Shown here: positions 27,814 to 36,377 of the stretch, piece by piece
Position numbering within the stretch: position 1 is the stretch's first letter
Layout of the letters: each line of letters opens with the position of its first letter
Assembly: GCF_005860775.1 (NCBI RefSeq)
Contig: NZ_VCHQ01000004.1
Span: 25,713-89,712, forward strand
DNA length: 64,000 nt
Origin: Klebsiella indica
GTDB lineage: Bacteria; Pseudomonadota; Gammaproteobacteria; Enterobacterales; Enterobacteriaceae
Direction of reading: 5' to 3'
Notes under the pieces: generated by a model
Told to the model about the DNA's origin: nothing
The model's database searches: none
The model's input: only the letters and a program-made list of their open reading frames with translations
Program-made: the position numbers and the translations under genes

Positions 27814-28230
27814 ATGAAATTAAACATAGCAATTATCGCACTCAGTTGCGCTCTTGCCGCGCTCGTCGGCTGCAGTTCATCAAAATCCTCACCGGAACGC
27901 CACGCGTACTATTTCGTCTCGCACCGTTCTGATTTTGTCGGTGGTAATTTCGCCACTAACCGTCAGGAAAATTACCGCTTAAACCTGCCAAACTTTACCG
28001 GGATCTATGCCAGGGGCCAACAGGACAGAAAGTCAGGCGTAAGCGAAAGCGACGCCCGCCGTATCGCCGACGGCATTAAGCAACAAATGGCGCAGGGCAC
28101 CAGAATACAGCACACGTTCAACGGTAACGCCAGCGATAAGTGGGAAAACGAGATGGAGAATAAAGATGCCGTGTTACTCGGTAACGAACTGGCTGGCGCC
28201 TATCTTGACGGCTATCTTGGGGTGAAATAA
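27814..28230 (+). CDS. small lipoprotein, possibly Exc2 family
   Basis: 138 residues with a lipoprotein signal peptide: MKLNIAIIALSCALAALVGC, lipobox LVGC, Cys20 followed by SSS, so outer-membrane retention is expected. The mature part has HRSDFVGGNFATNRQENYRLNLP and ARGQQDRKSG, which recall the Exc2-type lipoproteins first seen on ColE1-like plasmids; this assignment is from memory and tentative. AGGGA lies 11 bases before the chosen ATG; another in-frame ATG at 27802 abuts it. It sits between ybdG and pheP, where E. coli has no such gene as far as I recall. Confidence 0.75.
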   Translation: MKLNIAIIALSCALAALVGCSSSKSSPERHAYYFVSHRSDFVGGNFATNRQENYRLNLPNFTGIYARGQQDRKSGVSESDARRIADGIKQQMAQGTRIQHTFNGNASDKWENEMENKDAVLLGNELAGAYLDGYLGVK

Positions 28231-28271
28231 ATGTTAAAAGGTGCCCTTCATAAAACACACAGGGGAGTGAC

Positions 28272-29648
28272 GTGAAAAACGCACTAACGTCGTCGGATGT
28301 CGTAGAGGGAAACGGCCCGGCGCTTCATCGTGGTTTACAGAACCGACATATCCAGCTTATCGCTCTCGGCGGCGCCATCGGAACCGGCCTGTTTCTCGGT
28401 ATTGGACCGGCAATTCAAATGGCGGGACCGGCAGTCCTGCTCGGCTATGCCATCGCCGGGATCGTCGCCTTTCTGATTATGCGTCAACTGGGCGAAATGG
28501 TTGTCGAAGAGCCGGTATCTGGCTCTTTTGCCCATTTTGCGTATAAGTACTGGGGGCCGTTTGCCGGCTTTCTGTCCGGCTGGAACTACTGGGTCATGTT
28601 CGTGCTGGTGGGAATGGCGGAGCTGACCGCCGCGGGTATCTATATGCAGTACTGGCTACCGGATGTTCCGACATGGATCTGGGCCGCTGCATTCTTCATC
28701 ATTATCAACGCCGTTAACCTCGTTAATGTTCGCCTGTACGGTGAAGCGGAATTCTGGTTCGCGCTCATTAAAGTGCTGGCAATTATCGGCATGATTGGCT
28801 TTGGTCTGTGGATGCTGTTCAACGGCCACGGCGGCAGGAAGGCGGGGCTCGGTAATCTGTGGGAGTACGGCGGCTTTTTCGCCACCGGCTGGCACGGCCT
28901 GATGATGTCGCTGGCGGTGATCATGTTCTCCTTTGGCGGTCTGGAGCTTATCGGCATTACCGCTGCGGAAGCCCACAACCCTGAGAAGAGCATTCCCAAA
29001 GCGGTTAACCAGGTAGTGTACCGTATCCTGCTGTTTTATATCGGCTCTCTGGTGGTTCTGCTGGCCCTCTACCCGTGGGTGGAAATCAAGTCCGACAGTA
29101 GCCCATTCGTGATGATTTTCCATAATCTTGACAGCAACGCGGTGGCTTCAGCGCTGAACTTCGTGATCCTGGTAGCATCGCTATCGGTCTATAACAGCGG
29201 CGTTTATTCCAATAGCCGCATGTTGTTCGGCCTGTCGGTGCAGGGTAATGCGCCGAAGTTCCTTGCCAGCGTCAGCAAGCGTGGCGTGCCGGTAAATTCC
29301 CTGCTGCTCTCCGGGGTGATTACCTCGCTGGTGGTGCTGCTTAACTACCTGCTGCCGCAGAAAGCCTTTGGTCTGTTAATGGCGCTGGTGGTGGCGACGC
29401 TGCTGTTGAACTGGATTATGATTTGCCTGGCGCACCTGAAATTCCGTGCCGCTCAGCGGCGAGAAGGGCGCGAGCCGAAGTTTAAAGCGCTGCTGTCTCC
29501 GGCCAGTAACTATTTATGTATCGCCTTTCTGGGGCTGATTCTGGCGCTGATGTGCACGATTGACGGTATGCGTTCATCGGCGATTCTGCTGCCAATATGG
29601 ATACTGTTTCTGTTTGTCGCCTTTAAAGCTTTACGCCGCCGGGCGTAG
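28272..29648 (+). CDS. pheP: phenylalanine-specific permease PheP
   Basis: 458 residues with a GTG start at 28272 (AGGGGAG upstream) and the signature region HIQLIALGGAIGTGLFLGIG. It is a 12-helix amino-acid/proton symporter of the AAT/APC family. Long identical stretches with E. coli PheP (for example NYWVMFVLVGMAELTAAGIY) distinguish it from AroP. It imports phenylalanine. The gene is intact and ends before a hairpin shared with the convergent YncE-like gene. Confidence 0.96.
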   Translation: MKNALTSSDVVEGNGPALHRGLQNRHIQLIALGGAIGTGLFLGIGPAIQMAGPAVLLGYAIAGIVAFLIMRQLGEMVVEEPVSGSFAHFAYKYWGPFAGFLSGWNYWVMFVLVGMAELTAAGIYMQYWLPDVPTWIWAAAFFIIINAVNLVNVRLYGEAEFWFALIKVLAIIGMIGFGLWMLFNGHGGRKAGLGNLWEYGGFFATGWHGLMMSLAVIMFSFGGLELIGITAAEAHNPEKSIPKAVNQVVYRILLFYIGSLVVLLALYPWVEIKSDSSPFVMIFHNLDSNAVASALNFVILVASLSVYNSGVYSNSRMLFGLSVQGNAPKFLASVSKRGVPVNSLLLSGVITSLVVLLNYLLPQKAFGLLMALVVATLLLNWIMICLAHLKFRAAQRREGREPKFKALLSPASNYLCIAFLGLILALMCTIDGMRSSAILLPIWILFLFVAFKALRRRA

Positions 29649-29662
29649 CGCGTGACTGACCC

Positions 29663-29721
29663 GCCTGGCGAATGGCGCTAAACCCATTAGCATTATCCCA
29701 TCGCCAGGCTGGCTTTTATTT
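29663..29721. terminator. bidirectional hairpin between pheP and the YncE-like gene
   Basis: GCCTGGCGA (29663-29671) and TCGCCAGGC (29701-29709) form a perfect 9-bp stem with a 29-base loop, followed on the plus strand by TGGCTTTTATTT. It fits a terminator for pheP and may serve the convergent gene as well. Confidence 0.6.
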
Positions 29722-30798
29722 CGCAGTCAGATCAATACGGACAACGCTGTCCGGTCCTTTCGTCGAGTGATCTTTATTAAACGCCTGTTTAACGGTGACA
29801 TACAGCGTCTGACCATCGGCAGAAATCAGCAAGCTGTTGGGATTCACCGGCAGATCCCACGTCTTTTTCAGCGCATAGCTGGTGCCATCAAGGCTGATAA
29901 CCTTGCCTGCTTCACGCCGGGAGATATAAATTTCGTTGCGCTCAGGGTTGAATAGCACCGCCAGCGAATCGCCCACATCCAGTTGCTTAATCACCTTGCC
30001 GCTGTGGATATCAAGCACCAGCGTGGTTTTAGCTTTTGAATTGTCGGTGACGAACAAACGACCGGTGGCGCTATCTTCAGCGATATTCAGCAGCAAGGCC
30101 GGTTTATCGCCCAGCGGCTTCCAGCGGTGTTCGATGCGGTTATTACGCGGGTTAATCACCAGGATCTCTCCGCTGCCGTTTGCCGCATACAGACGTTGGG
30201 TTTGCGCGGAATAGTGCAGGCCGGTCACCCATTTACCCGCGTTTTTGATGCGCGCTTTCAGCTTCAGGTTTTTAGCATCGACCACCCAGATGAGCGCCGG
30301 ATCGGCAACAGCGCCAACATAAAGGGTGTTATCAACCAGCAGGATCTGCCGTGCGCCGTAGGGGCGATCTTTCTCATTACGCTCGCTAAACAGCAGGCGT
30401 TTTTTTACTTTGCCACTCGCGGTGTCAATGGCGCTGATACCGCCATCCAGCGAATTGGTGACGAACAAGGTGCTACCGTCCGGGCTAAGCTGTACAGCAA
30501 AGTTTTTCAGATCGGTATGGGTCATACCGGTGGTTTTCAACGTGGTCGGATCCAGCTTATATACCGCCCCGCCCTGCACATCTTTAAAGCTATCGGCGCT
30601 GGCGACGTATAGCGCATCGCCTTTCGGACTCAGCGCCATCTCATACAGCCCGTCCGCCAGCTCGCGCCTGAGTGGCTGTACGGTGGTTTCCGCGCTTTTG
30701 GCGGCAACAGGTTGAGAAACGGGAGTGGTGTGGGTGGCGGCACAGCCGCTTAAGATGGCAGAAATAACCAGCGTCAACGCCGGGAGTGTGTGTTTCAT
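29716..30798 (-). CDS. YncE-like beta-propeller lipoprotein
   Basis: 360 residues. The signal peptide ends in the lipobox LSGC (Cys19), so unlike E. coli YncE it should be lipid-anchored. The rest is a seven-bladed YVTN-type beta-propeller with repeated segments such as GDALYVASA, GSTLFVTNS, QRLYAANG, GRLFVTDN, NEIYISRR and GQTLYVTVK. It is close to YncE (GLYEMALSPKGDALYVAS against the YncE blade 1), which is a periplasmic, iron-regulated, DNA-binding propeller in E. coli. A Fur-like site lies about 160 bases upstream. Confidence 0.85.
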   Translation of the reverse strand: MKHTLPALTLVISAILSGCAATHTTPVSQPVAAKSAETTVQPLRRELADGLYEMALSPKGDALYVASADSFKDVQGGAVYKLDPTTLKTTGMTHTDLKNFAVQLSPDGSTLFVTNSLDGGISAIDTASGKVKKRLLFSERNEKDRPYGARQILLVDNTLYVGAVADPALIWVVDAKNLKLKARIKNAGKWVTGLHYSAQTQRLYAANGSGEILVINPRNNRIEHRWKPLGDKPALLLNIAEDSATGRLFVTDNSKAKTTLVLDIHSGKVIKQLDVGDSLAVLFNPERNEIYISRREAGKVISLDGTSYALKKTWDLPVNPNSLLISADGQTLYVTVKQAFNKDHSTKGPDSVVRIDLTAK

Positions 30799-31137
30799 AG
30801 ATCAATCCTGGACAAAATCAATGATCCGATGGTAACTCCGCGGCCGAGATTCTCTTTTCGGTCCTGCGCGAACGAGTCCCACCCTGTGCCTTCGCCGTTT
30901 CCCTGTGATCGCGCCACTGAGGCAGGTAGCTCCCTGAAACCCTGCAAACAAAAAGAAGAATGAGAACTATACGCATTACATTGTTATAAGCAAGCCCGGC
31001 GTTGTCCCGGACGAAAACATTTTATTTTTCGGGGATAGCCAGTCAGAAGACGGGGATTTGCGGAAAATAATCGGGAAATATCCAATAAAAAATACGAATA
31101 AAAAACGCCGGAACCGTGGTGGCCCCGGCATACAGGG
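30799..31137. other. intergenic region upstream of the YncE-like gene
   Basis: A 339-base non-coding gap between two minus-strand genes. It contains a Fur-like palindrome at 30959-30977 and a short hairpin (GCCGG/CCGGC, 31109-31131) just beyond the aldo/keto reductase stop, probably its terminator. No open frame of interest. Confidence 0.5.
30959..30977 (-). promoter_or_regulatory. candidate Fur box upstream of the YncE-like gene
   Basis: AATGAGAACTATACGCATT agrees with 10 of 16 aligned positions of the Fur consensus and shows AATG/CATT end symmetry. yncE is a known Fur-regulated gene in E. coli, which supports the call, but the 160-base distance to the start is long. Confidence 0.4.
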
Positions 31138-32091
31138 TTACGCGCTGGCAATATCCAGTTGCGTCCGTTGTTTACTGTTCAGGCTCAACGTCGCAGCGTG
31201 GGCAAAACTTTCTACCTGAGCAATGCTGGTGGCGCTGGCGACAGGCGCCGTCACGCCTTCACGGCTCATCAGCCAGGCTAATGCCACTTCCGCCGGTTTG
31301 GCATCCAGTTGTTCCGCCACGTCAACCAGCGTATCAACAATGCGCAACCCACGCGGATTGAGATATTTAGCGATACCTGCGCCACGCAGGCTTTGCGCCA
31401 GATCGGACTGCTGGCGGTATTTTCCGGTCAGAAAGCCCGACGCGAGACTGTAATACGTCACCACGCCAATATCACGGCTGATGCACAGATCGCCCAGCGC
31501 CCCTTCGAAGGCTGAACGATGATAAAGATTATATTCCGGTTGCAGCACCTGCCAGGCCGGCAGGCCGCTTTTACGCGACACCTCCAGAGCGGCGGAAAGC
31601 TGTTGCGCATCAAGATTAGACGCCCCCATCGCACGAATCTTCCCTGCCTGCTGTAAGGCGTGGAACGCTTCCAGGGTTTCGGCTACCGGCGTTTCCGGGT
31701 CTGGCCAATGAGCAAAGTAAAGATCGATATAATCGGTATTCAGGCGACGCAATGAATCCTCTACCGCCTGCTGGATCCACGCCTTTTTCAGCCCTTTATG
31801 ACCAGGAAGGCCTAAATCGGCCCCCACTTTGGTGAAGATCTTCACCTTCTCACGCATGCCTGGCCGCGCCTGTAACCAGCGGCCGATAATGGTCTCAGAC
31901 TCGCCGCCCTGATTACCGTCGGCCCAGCGGGCGTAAACATCCGCCGTGTCGATGGCGTCAAAGCCGTGATCTATAAATGCATCAAGAATGGCAAAGCTGG
32001 TTTTTTCATCAATGGTCCAGCCAAAAACGTTGCCGCCAAACACCAGCGGAGCGATGGAAAATCCGGTTTTACCTAAGGGACGTGTCATCAT
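31138..32091 (-). CDS. aldo/keto reductase
   Basis: About 317 residues of a cytoplasmic NADPH-dependent TIM-barrel oxidoreductase. The catalytic tetrad is visible: Asp and Tyr in DAIDTADVYARW, Lys in KIFTKVG, His in DLYFAHWPDP. The nucleotide-binding GASNLDAQQL and the C-terminal APVASATSIAQVE are typical of the YajO/Tas-like subfamily. I chose the ATG at 32091 because AAGGA lies 9 bases upstream and abuts the alternative GTG at 32100. It is a single-gene unit. The substrate is unknown. Confidence 0.9.
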   Translation of the reverse strand: MMTRPLGKTGFSIAPLVFGGNVFGWTIDEKTSFAILDAFIDHGFDAIDTADVYARWADGNQGGESETIIGRWLQARPGMREKVKIFTKVGADLGLPGHKGLKKAWIQQAVEDSLRRLNTDYIDLYFAHWPDPETPVAETLEAFHALQQAGKIRAMGASNLDAQQLSAALEVSRKSGLPAWQVLQPEYNLYHRSAFEGALGDLCISRDIGVVTYYSLASGFLTGKYRQQSDLAQSLRGAGIAKYLNPRGLRIVDTLVDVAEQLDAKPAEVALAWLMSREGVTAPVASATSIAQVESFAHAATLSLNSKQRTQLDIASA

Positions 32092-32337
32092 GCCGTTCAC
32101 TCCTTATTTGCCCGCCACATGTCACGTTGCCTGTGCGTCGACGTTGGTGACCCGGCTAATCCCTGAGCCTCGCCCCTGACGGGGCGCCTGCCGGCAACCT
32201 GTCACTCCGCTCCCGGCGAATGTGTCACTCTCTTGTCGGCGCCATTCAACGCAAATATGTAGGGAATCGCTTATATTCTGTGTCCTTCTAAATCGATCAA
32301 GGGTCAGAAACAATAGTAAGAGAAAAGGAAGCCTGAA

Positions 32338-32356
32338 GCGGGCTGTCCATGCCCGC
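32338..32356 (-). terminator. hairpin after the amino-acid-binding protein gene
   Basis: GCGGGC (32338-32343) and GCCCGC (32351-32356) form a 6-bp stem 17 bases beyond the stop, followed on the minus strand by TTCAGGCTTCCTTTTCT. Plausible weak terminator. Confidence 0.45.
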
Positions 32357-32372
32357 CACCTGCATTACAACA

Positions 32373-33149
32373 TTATGTCCCGGAATAGACGTCAAAGCTA
32401 AAATATTTCCCTGCTAACTTTTTATAAGTGCCGTCAGCGAGAATTTTGGCAATCGCGCCGTTAATCTCCTGGCGCAGCGCGTCGTCCCCTTTGCGCAGGC
32501 CAATCGCCGCCCCCGCGCTGAATAGCGCGTCATCGCGCAATGGCCCGCCAACGAAGGCGAAATCTTTACCCTGCGGCTGCTGCAGGAAGCTGTAGTCGGC
32601 CATCATTCCGGAAAGCACCGCGCCATCAATACGCCCGGACTCCAGATCCTGTACCACACGATCGGCGCCCTGATAAGCGACGATATTAATTCCCGCCGGT
32701 CGCCAGTGCTGGTTGACGTAAGTTTCCTGCGCCGATCCCTGCTCTACGCCAATGGTTTTGCCCTGCAGTTGCTCAATACTATTGCCGGTGAGGGTATTTT
32801 TACGCGCCACGAGGAACACCGGGCCGTTATATAGCTTATCGCTAAAGGCTATCTGCTCTTTTCGCTTCTCGGTCATATACATTCCGGAGAGGATCGCATC
32901 GAACTTACGCGCCTTCAGCGCCGGGATAATGCCATCAAAATTACTTTCCACCCACACGCACTTCGCCTGAAGCTGCTGGCAAATCGCATTCCCCAGATCA
33001 ATATCAAAACCCATCAGCTTGCCCTGCGGATCTTTCCATTCAAACGGCGCGAAAGTCGGATCGACGCCAAAACGAATTTCCTTATTTTCTGCGGCCAGGG
33101 CTGAAGTTGAGGCCATCAGCGCGACCCACAGCAGAAGAGATTTTTTCAT
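32373..33149 (-). CDS. periplasmic amino-acid-binding protein (ArgT/HisJ-like), no adjacent ABC partner
   Basis: 258 residues: signal peptide (KKSLLLWVALMASTSALAA) and a family-3 solute-binding fold. The segments IRFGVDPTFAPFEWKDPQGKL, GFDIDLGNAICQQL, AILSGMYMTEKRKEQIAFS and GVEQGSAQETY match the lysine/arginine/ornithine- and histidine-binding group. It follows an M20 amidohydrolase gene by 19 bases, with no permease or ATPase nearby. It may feed an ABC transporter encoded elsewhere, such as HisQMP, with the product or substrate of the hydrolase. Confidence 0.9.
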   Translation of the reverse strand: MKKSLLLWVALMASTSALAAENKEIRFGVDPTFAPFEWKDPQGKLMGFDIDLGNAICQQLQAKCVWVESNFDGIIPALKARKFDAILSGMYMTEKRKEQIAFSDKLYNGPVFLVARKNTLTGNSIEQLQGKTIGVEQGSAQETYVNQHWRPAGINIVAYQGADRVVQDLESGRIDGAVLSGMMADYSFLQQPQGKDFAFVGGPLRDDALFSAGAAIGLRKGDDALRQEINGAIAKILADGTYKKLAGKYFSFDVYSGT

Positions 33150-33168
33150 TATTTACGGACTCCAGAGT

Positions 33169-34347
33169 TCAACGACAGTGTGTTTCAACTAACCGGGCGA
33201 ACAACGTCGCACCGGTGGAAATAATGTCATCATTAAAGTCATAGCCGGGGTTGTGCACCATACAGCCGCCCTTCCCGCCTTTTTCACCATTACCCAGCAG
33301 GAAATAGCAGCCGGGGCGCTCCCGCAGCATAAAGGCGAAATCTTCGCTGGCGTTCATCGGCGCGACCGACTCCAGCACCCCCTCTTCACCAAACACCTCC
33401 AGCGCCAGCGCTTTGGCGAACGCGGTTTCCTCGAGGCTATTAGTGAGAACAGGATAGGAGTCAAAAACCTCGACGTCGCTACTGGCGCCGTAGCTTTTGG
33501 CAGTAAAATCAGCCAGTTCCTTGATGCGTTTTATCAACAAATCGCGGATCGCCGGCTTCATCGCCCGCACGCTGAGCTCCATTACCACCTTCTCCGGGAT
33601 GACATTAGAGGCAATACCCGCCTGGAAAGTGCCGACACTCACCACCGCGGTTTCTCCCGGTGGCACATTACGCGCGACGATACTCTGCAGATTCATCACC
33701 AGCGCCGCGCCGGTCACAATCGGGTCAACGGTGCGCTCAGGGTGGGCGCCATGCCCACCGTAACCGGTAAGGGTGATTTTCACCGTATCCGCCGAGGCCA
33801 TAAAGTTGCCGGCGTAAAAGCCCAGTTTTCCTACCGGCAGACCGGGCATATTGTGCAGGCCGAAGATCCGTTCGCAGGGGAAGCGCTCAAACAGACCGTC
33901 TTTAATCATTAAATCCGCACCGCCAATCGCTTCTTCTGCGGGCTGGAATATCAAATGCACCGTGCCGTTAAACTGACAGGCCGGAGAGGCGATATACTTC
34001 GCTGCCGCCAGCAGGATAGTGGTGTGACCGTCATGGCCGCAGGCGTGCATCTTTCCGGCAACGGTGCTGGCCCACGGAAGATCGGTGGCTTCGACAATCG
34101 GCAATGCGTCCATATCGGCGCGCAGGCCGATAGTGCGCGGTGAATCGCCCTTGCTCAGCGTTCCCACTACCCCGGTTTTTGCCAGCCCTCGGCTCACCGT
34201 ATAGCCCCACTCAGTCAGTTTCCCGGCAACCAGTTCGCTGGTATTAAATTCCTCAAGGCTTAATTCAGGATTGGCATGTAAATAATGACGGATCGCAATC
34301 ATTTCATCTTCAGTGGCCTTGATTTCGGGAATTACAAAGTCGGTCAT
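33169..34347 (-). CDS. M20-family amidohydrolase (N-acyl-amino-acid/hippurate type)
   Basis: 392 residues of a cytoplasmic metal-dependent amidohydrolase. Metal and catalytic motifs are HACGHDGHTT, the glutamate pair in FQPAEEAIGG, GLHNMPGLPVG, and the late MNASEDFAFML. It matches the hippurate hydrolase/aminoacylase/IAA-amino-acid hydrolase branch; the lid (dimerisation) domain GGHGAHPERTVDPIV is present. Expected reaction: release of an amino acid from an N-acyl or N-aroyl conjugate. It is the first gene of a two-gene operon with an amino-acid-binding protein, suggesting scavenging of conjugated amino acids. Confidence 0.9.
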   Translation of the reverse strand: MTDFVIPEIKATEDEMIAIRHYLHANPELSLEEFNTSELVAGKLTEWGYTVSRGLAKTGVVGTLSKGDSPRTIGLRADMDALPIVEATDLPWASTVAGKMHACGHDGHTTILLAAAKYIASPACQFNGTVHLIFQPAEEAIGGADLMIKDGLFERFPCERIFGLHNMPGLPVGKLGFYAGNFMASADTVKITLTGYGGHGAHPERTVDPIVTGAALVMNLQSIVARNVPPGETAVVSVGTFQAGIASNVIPEKVVMELSVRAMKPAIRDLLIKRIKELADFTAKSYGASSDVEVFDSYPVLTNSLEETAFAKALALEVFGEEGVLESVAPMNASEDFAFMLRERPGCYFLLGNGEKGGKGGCMVHNPGYDFNDDIISTGATLFARLVETHCR

Positions 34348-34743
34348 GCCGGTCTCCGGGAATAGAATTAGGTATTAAGCTTTAATAACTTAACCTGCCA
34401 GGTCGTTAATGCAAGCAGGATTTGTTATTCCGGAGGGCGTTTTATCTTATTTATTAATATTGGGTTATCGCGGATAAATTGACATAAAACTGCTATGACC
34501 ATCACACAATGGCGCTTTTTCTTTTTATTTTGTTTCCTGTGTTAACTATATTGCCTCCACTTAATCAATCATTAACTTAGAGCCTATCCCACCAGACGTT
34601 ATTGGCGCAGCCAGTTTGAACACGGCCAGCGCGGAAGAACCGGAGCGTACAGGTAGTACGTGAGGATTCTGAGCACTGCCCAGGTTCAAAATGACAAGCA
34701 AAATAGCCCTAATGGAATAGGCTCTTAATGTCGAGAGCGGAAG
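34348..34743. other. divergent intergenic region with palindromic repeat
   Basis: A 396-base AT-rich region between the divergent M20 hydrolase and DUF1593 genes. It holds a 147-bp palindromic repeat (34579-34725). A promoter for the hydrolase probably lies in 34380-34560, but none could be singled out. Confidence 0.5.
34579..34725. repeat. 147-bp enterobacterial intergenic palindromic repeat (RSA-like)
   Basis: The ends AGAGCCTATCCCA (34579-34591) and TGGAATAGGCTCT (34713-34725) are inverted with one mismatch. The core is a sequence I recall from many enterobacterial intergenic regions (about 150 bp, beginning GAGCCTATCCC), perhaps the RSA class; the name is uncertain. It ends 18 bases before the DUF1593 start, so it lies in that gene's leader or promoter. 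Confidence 0.65.
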
Positions 34744-36276
34744 ATGAAACAACACCACAACAACCTTGCCCTGGGCGTCATGGCGGGTCTGCTAGCGCTG
34801 TTCGCACCACTGGCGGTTAACGCGGAGGCAACCATCAGCGGGATGGCCAGTAAAACTCTACCCTATCAGGAAAAGCCGCGGGTCTTCGTGCTGACCGATA
34901 TCGGCAACGAACCGGACGATCAGATGTCGTTAACCCGTTTTTTGCTCTATGCCAACGAGATGAATATCGAAGGGGTGGTAGCAACAACCTCCACCTGGCA
35001 GCGGGAAAAAGTCCATACCGATATGATTGATTTGGTGCTCCGTCATTACGGCGAAGTCCAGCCTAACCTGCTTAAACACGCAGCCGGATTCCCGACGTTC
35101 AATCAGCTCAAAGCCGTCGTCGCCCCAGGCCTGGCCAGCTATGGCATGGCGGCAACCGGAGAAGGGAAAAATACCGCCGGGTCCGACCTGCTGCTTAACG
35201 CCATTGAAAAAAGCACTGATGCTAACCACCCGCTGTTTATTAATCTGTGGGGCGGCGCCAATACCCTGGCGCAGGCGCTAAAAGACCTGTCGAAAAAACA
35301 TCCGGCCAGCGTCGTTAAGGCGCTGACGCGCAACCTGGTGGTTTACGCCATCTCCGATCAGGATGATGCCGGGTTCTGGGTACGCGAGCACTATCCGGAA
35401 ATCACTTATATCGTCGACCCTTCCAGCCAGAACGGCGAAGATTATGCCCGTGCCACATGGACCGGTATCAGCGGCGACCGGTACTATCGCAATGCGCCGG
35501 GGGCAGACTTCACCACCGTCTCCCAACATTGGCTGGATCAAAACATCCGCAACGTCGGACCAATGGGCAAAGGTTATCTGCAATATCTGTTTATTATGGA
35601 AGGGGACACCCCGGCATTTCTCGGTCTGATCCGCAACGGCCTGGATAGCGAGCAGAACCCGGGCTGGGGCGGTTGGGGCGGGCGCTATATCGTACGCCAG
35701 CCGCAGCATGAAACGCGTCCCATCTGGACCAACGGCGGCGATTTTTATCCCGGTAGCCCCAACGCCGCCGATACGGTCACTGGCGTCGACGGCAAGCGCT
35801 ATACCTCAAATCAGGCCACCATCTGGCGCTGGCGCGAGGCGTTCCAGCACGATTTCGCCGCTCGTATGGCGTGGGGAATCAAAGATTATGCCTCAGCCAA
35901 CCACAATCCTCAGGTGGTAGTGAACGGCCAACAGGGACAGCAGGTAGTATATCTTGATGCCAAAGTGGGAGAGGTGCTGACATTAAACGCCGCAGGCAGC
36001 AAAGATCCTGACGGTAATCAGCTTAGCTATAACTGGTTCCGCTATCCGGAAGCCGGTTCCGCCAGCGCTCAACCGGTGGCGTTCAACGATGTGCAGGGTC
36101 GGTTCGGGGAAGATTATTTGCAGGCCCCCGCGATCCTCTCATTAAGCGACAACGGCAAACCAACGGTTAAAGTCAAAACGCTGCGCCACGGCACGGAACA
36201 TATCATTCTGGCGGTTACCGATAACGGTAAACCATCACTCACCGCTTACCGACGGATTATTGTTTCCGTGAAATAA
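34744..36276 (+). CDS. secreted DUF1593 nucleoside-hydrolase-like protein
   Basis: 510 residues with a signal peptide (LALGVMAGLLALFAPLAVNA). The N-terminal part (about 45-330) is the DUF1593/Sde182 nucleoside-hydrolase-like domain with the aspartate cluster RVFVLTDIGNEPDDQMSL, the counterpart of the DTDxxxDD calcium site of nucleoside hydrolases, and later LVVYAISDQDDAGFW. The C-terminal part (about 400-510) is an Ig-like domain with DAAGSKDPDG-type sequence (NAAGSKDPDGNQLSY). Such proteins are associated with plant polysaccharide degraders. The likely role is periplasmic cleavage of a glycosidic substrate. A ROK-like regulator follows, and a palindromic repeat precedes the gene. Confidence 0.85.
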   Translation: MKQHHNNLALGVMAGLLALFAPLAVNAEATISGMASKTLPYQEKPRVFVLTDIGNEPDDQMSLTRFLLYANEMNIEGVVATTSTWQREKVHTDMIDLVLRHYGEVQPNLLKHAAGFPTFNQLKAVVAPGLASYGMAATGEGKNTAGSDLLLNAIEKSTDANHPLFINLWGGANTLAQALKDLSKKHPASVVKALTRNLVVYAISDQDDAGFWVREHYPEITYIVDPSSQNGEDYARATWTGISGDRYYRNAPGADFTTVSQHWLDQNIRNVGPMGKGYLQYLFIMEGDTPAFLGLIRNGLDSEQNPGWGGWGGRYIVRQPQHETRPIWTNGGDFYPGSPNAADTVTGVDGKRYTSNQATIWRWREAFQHDFAARMAWGIKDYASANHNPQVVVNGQQGQQVVYLDAKVGEVLTLNAAGSKDPDGNQLSYNWFRYPEAGSASAQPVAFNDVQGRFGEDYLQAPAILSLSDNGKPTVKVKTLRHGTEHIILAVTDNGKPSLTAYRRIIVSVK

Positions 36277-36291
36277 CCGACTTTGATCGGC

Positions 36292-36318
36292 GCCGGGTGG
36301 CTCGCGTTGCCGCCCGAC
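36292..36318. repeat. REP-like palindrome
   Basis: GCCGGGTGGC ... TTGCCGCCCGAC, an imperfect palindrome with REP/PU character, lies 15 bases after the DUF1593 stop and may stabilise its 3' end. Confidence 0.45.
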
Positions 36319-36377
36319 GATGCAACGTGGCGGTATGATGAATGCCTACGTATTCCTGCAGGCAAAGGCGAGACAGC

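Noticed and set aside
32171..32186. CGCCCC-TGAC-GGGGCG hairpin upstream of the aldo/keto reductase.
   Set aside because: Perfect, but short, without a T-run, and in a GC-rich stretch where such stems arise by chance.
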